Assembly: GCA_026398535.1 (NCBI GenBank)
Contig: JAPLSQ010000084.1
Location: 16,131-80,130, forward strand
Source: Candidatus Sumerlaeota bacterium
GTDB taxonomy: Bacteria > Sumerlaeota > Sumerlaeia > Sumerlaeales > Sumerlaeaceae
Direction of reading: 5' to 3'
DNA length: 64,000 nt
Below, one piece after another: positions 62,778 to 64,000 of this stretch (its first letter is position 1; each line of letters opens with the position of its first letter). The translations under genes were made by a program, and so were the position numbers. Under the pieces are notes generated by a model. The model saw only the letters and a list, made by a program, of their open reading frames with translations. It searched no databases and was not told the origin of the DNA.

Positions 62778-63701
62778 GAGAAAAAGCTGTAACACGGAGT
62801 TGCGCAGAGGAGGCGCGGAGACAAAAACGATGCTTCTTTTCTCCGTGTTCCTCTGTGCCATCTTCGTGGTTCTCCGTGTAAAAGTTTTTCTCTCAATCCA
62901 GCGGTTGGCCGAGCGGCAGTCCTGCGGGTCGTTGCTCCAGCCGCCGCCGCGGCGCACGCGGTTCGCGGCTTCAGTGATGTTTTCCGGATTGCGCGCCGTC
63001 ACACCAGACGTCTTGTAGAAGCCATCGTCGTGCCAGTCGCGGCACCACTCCCAAACGTTCCCGTGCATGTCATAAAGACCGAACGCGTTCGCCTGCTTCG
63101 TCCCCACCGGATGCGTCTTGTCGCCGCTGTTGCCATCGAACCACGCATAATCGCCAAGACCTGAATCCGAGCCGCTGAAACAGAACTGGGTCGAGCTTCC
63201 CGCGCGGCACGCGTACTCCCACTGGGCCTCGGTGGGAAGCGTGAAAGTGCGGCCCGACTTGCCCGACAACTTCTTGCAAAACGACACCGCATCGTTCCAA
63301 CTCACTCTCTCCACCGGCAGATTGCCATCGCCCTTGAAAGACGACGGATTGGTTCCCATGATTTTCTCGTATTGCGCCTGAGTCACCTCCGTCTTACCCA
63401 ACCAAAAGCCGTCGAGTTCCACCCGGTGAACCGGACCCTCGTCAGGGGAGCGGCCATTCTCCGAGTCGGGCGAGCCCATCTGGAAAGAACCCGGTTTGAT
63501 CCACACCATGTCCATCGTCACACCGTCGCCAAGATCAGCGGTGTAGGGCAAACGGGACACTGGCGCGGGTGTTGGCGTGTCGGGCGCGACGGCCGTCGGA
63601 CCGCCCTTGTCAGAACTCTGCTGCCGCGCGCAAGCCGTAAGCCCGATGAATGCCATTAGCGCCGCTCCCAGCACACACAAAACCAATCGTTTGCTCATCA
63701 T
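62727..63701 (-). CDS. Formylglycine-generating-enzyme-like lipoprotein, truncated and fused to repeat sequence
   Basis: The ATG at 63701 (another at 63713) gives 324 residues. A lipoprotein signal (AALMAFIGLTAC) is followed by a P/T-rich linker and an FGE/SUMF1-type domain: VWIKPGSFQMGSPDSENGRS, TLPTEAQWEYACRAG, YDMHGNVWEWCRDW and RGGGWSNDPQDCRSANR. Complete members continue through GFRVV. Here the frame leaves the family after SANRW and runs into the repeat at 62792-62879, ending with RRTTKMAQRNTEKRSIVFVS and onward. It is therefore a truncated gene whose last ~50 residues are chance coding of repeat DNA. Activity is doubtful. Confidence 0.8.
   Translation of the reverse strand: MMSKRLVLCVLGAALMAFIGLTACARQQSSDKGGPTAVAPDTPTPAPVSRLPYTADLGDGVTMDMVWIKPGSFQMGSPDSENGRSPDEGPVHRVELDGFWLGKTEVTQAQYEKIMGTNPSSFKGDGNLPVERVSWNDAVSFCKKLSGKSGRTFTLPTEAQWEYACRAGSSTQFCFSGSDSGLGDYAWFDGNSGDKTHPVGTKQANAFGLYDMHGNVWEWCRDWHDDGFYKTSGVTARNPENITEAANRVRRGGGWSNDPQDCRSANRWIERKTFTRRTTKMAQRNTEKRSIVFVSAPPLRNSVLQLFLSIEGSRWRMRLSMLTA
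62792..62879. repeat. CACGGAG-rich inverted repeat truncating the FGE-like gene
   Basis: ACACGGAG (62792-62799) and CTCCGTGT (62872-62879) are inverted; an internal CTCCGTGT (62841-62848) also occurs, with CTCTGTGCCATCTTCGTGG between them. Read on the minus strand it contains CACGAAGATGGCACAGAGGA followed by ACACGGAG. Similar CACGGA/CACAGAG words form dispersed repeats in many environmental bacterial genomes. A related short fragment is at 12513-12540. Confidence 0.65.
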
Positions 63702-63713
63702 TGTTTTATGCAT

Positions 63714-63872
63714 CCTTCCTGAATTGGGTCTCTTTCATAAATGATAGTCGCGAGGGAATCAATAACTTGCCAGAGAAATCCGCCCGGAAGGGCTAAAATG
63801 CCGCAAAGTTGTTTTTGACCGGGCAAGGGCGCCATCTCCGCGCATCCAAAACATGAGGCCGGAATTGTCAAC
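63714..63872. other. Non-coding gap upstream of the FGE-like gene
   Basis: About 160 bp between the FGE-like start and the second 128-bp repeat carry the promoter region, with an AGGAAGG near the start codon. I see no RNA gene and no convincing promoter boxes. Confidence 0.4.
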
Positions 63873-64000
63873 TATGGCTGGCGCAAACGCCATGTTGAAG
63901 GGCGCGATGCGCGGGCGCAGGAATTCGCGCAGTTCGCGCGGCGGAGGGCTTAGGCCGTGAGCATGGATAAGCGCATCCTCCACCTACTGCCCTCAATAGA
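63873..64000. repeat. 128-bp direct repeat, copy 2, cut by window end
   Basis: Near-identical to 62650-62777 and running to the last base, so the true repeat may be longer. Its minus-strand frame reads EDALIHAHGLSPPPRELREF continuing LRPRIAPFNMAFAPAI, which could be the start of a gene outside the window or a decoy ORF within the repeat. It brackets the FGE-like gene together with copy 1. Confidence 0.9.

Overview
The window is a GC-rich chromosomal segment from a Gram-negative, free-living heterotrophic bacterium. Evidence for two membranes is the lipoprotein signals, the PspF/PspA/PspB/PspC envelope-stress locus, ABC exporters with membrane-fusion proteins, and many predicted periplasmic proteins. 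Ribosomal proteins L36, S4 and L32 keep their zinc cysteines. The pseudopilin style (GFTLIE followed by an NFLEAQ-type helix), the ~1,070-residue SecA with a SEC-C tail, and the gene mix resemble poorly cultured PVC/FCB-neighbour phyla (Sumerlaeota, Hydrogenedentota, Lentisphaerota-like). That placement is inference; no rRNA gene is present to settle it.

Layout. 1-5.2 kb (minus): dnaN (cut by the window edge) downstream of an alpha-type ribosomal operon infA-rpmJ-rpsM-rpsK-[small membrane gene]-rpsD-rpoA-rplQ. 5.5-10 kb (plus): secreted carboxypeptidase-regulatory-like repeat protein, HlyD-type lipoprotein, ABC ATPase and permease, a YbhGFS-like efflux operon. 10.2-14.1 kb: Gfo/Idh/MocA oxidoreductase, secreted PHP-domain protein, SGNH hydrolase. 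14.3-23.9 kb (plus): housekeeping block rpmF-plsX, secA, cysteine-rich small lipoprotein, cyclase-family amidohydrolase, ileS, and a DksA-like protein with a histone-like lysine/alanine tail. 23.9-29.5 kb (minus): pseudopilin and a tightly overlapped ABC-ABC-HlyD exporter operon. 29.6-39 kb (minus): three tandem 890-1,080 aa glycosidase-like paralogues. 39-42.7 kb: decayed LVIVD-repeat pseudogene, CPBP-like membrane protein, secreted six-EF-hand protein, IS630/IS3 remnants, pspF. 43-45 kb (plus): psp operon, in which four small proteins share a C-terminal coiled-coil signature. 45-51 kb (minus): polysaccharide deacetylase, rplS, pdxA and alaS. 51.2-53.8 kb: secreted Fn3-like protein, UDP-glucuronate decarboxylase, hisH, and an orphan 84-aa acidic protein gene on the minus strand. 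53.9-61.4 kb (plus): the most unusual locus. 61.5-64 kb (minus): zinc alcohol dehydrogenase and a truncated formylglycine-generating-enzyme-like lipoprotein bracketed by near-identical 128-bp direct repeats.

Main candidate for a new system: 53.9-61.4 kb joins a THI5/NMT1-type binding protein, a dCache-HAMP-PP2C phosphatase, a small coupled ORF, a membrane-anchored protein made of two fused TrpX-type binding domains, a STAS-domain protein with a ~300-residue unrecognised C-terminal region, and a TrpY-type permease. No ATPase gene accompanies it. The architecture suggests a solute-responsive phosphatase/antagonist partner-switching module combined with an ABC-importer permease. Joint function is inferred only from gene order, short overlaps and domain content.
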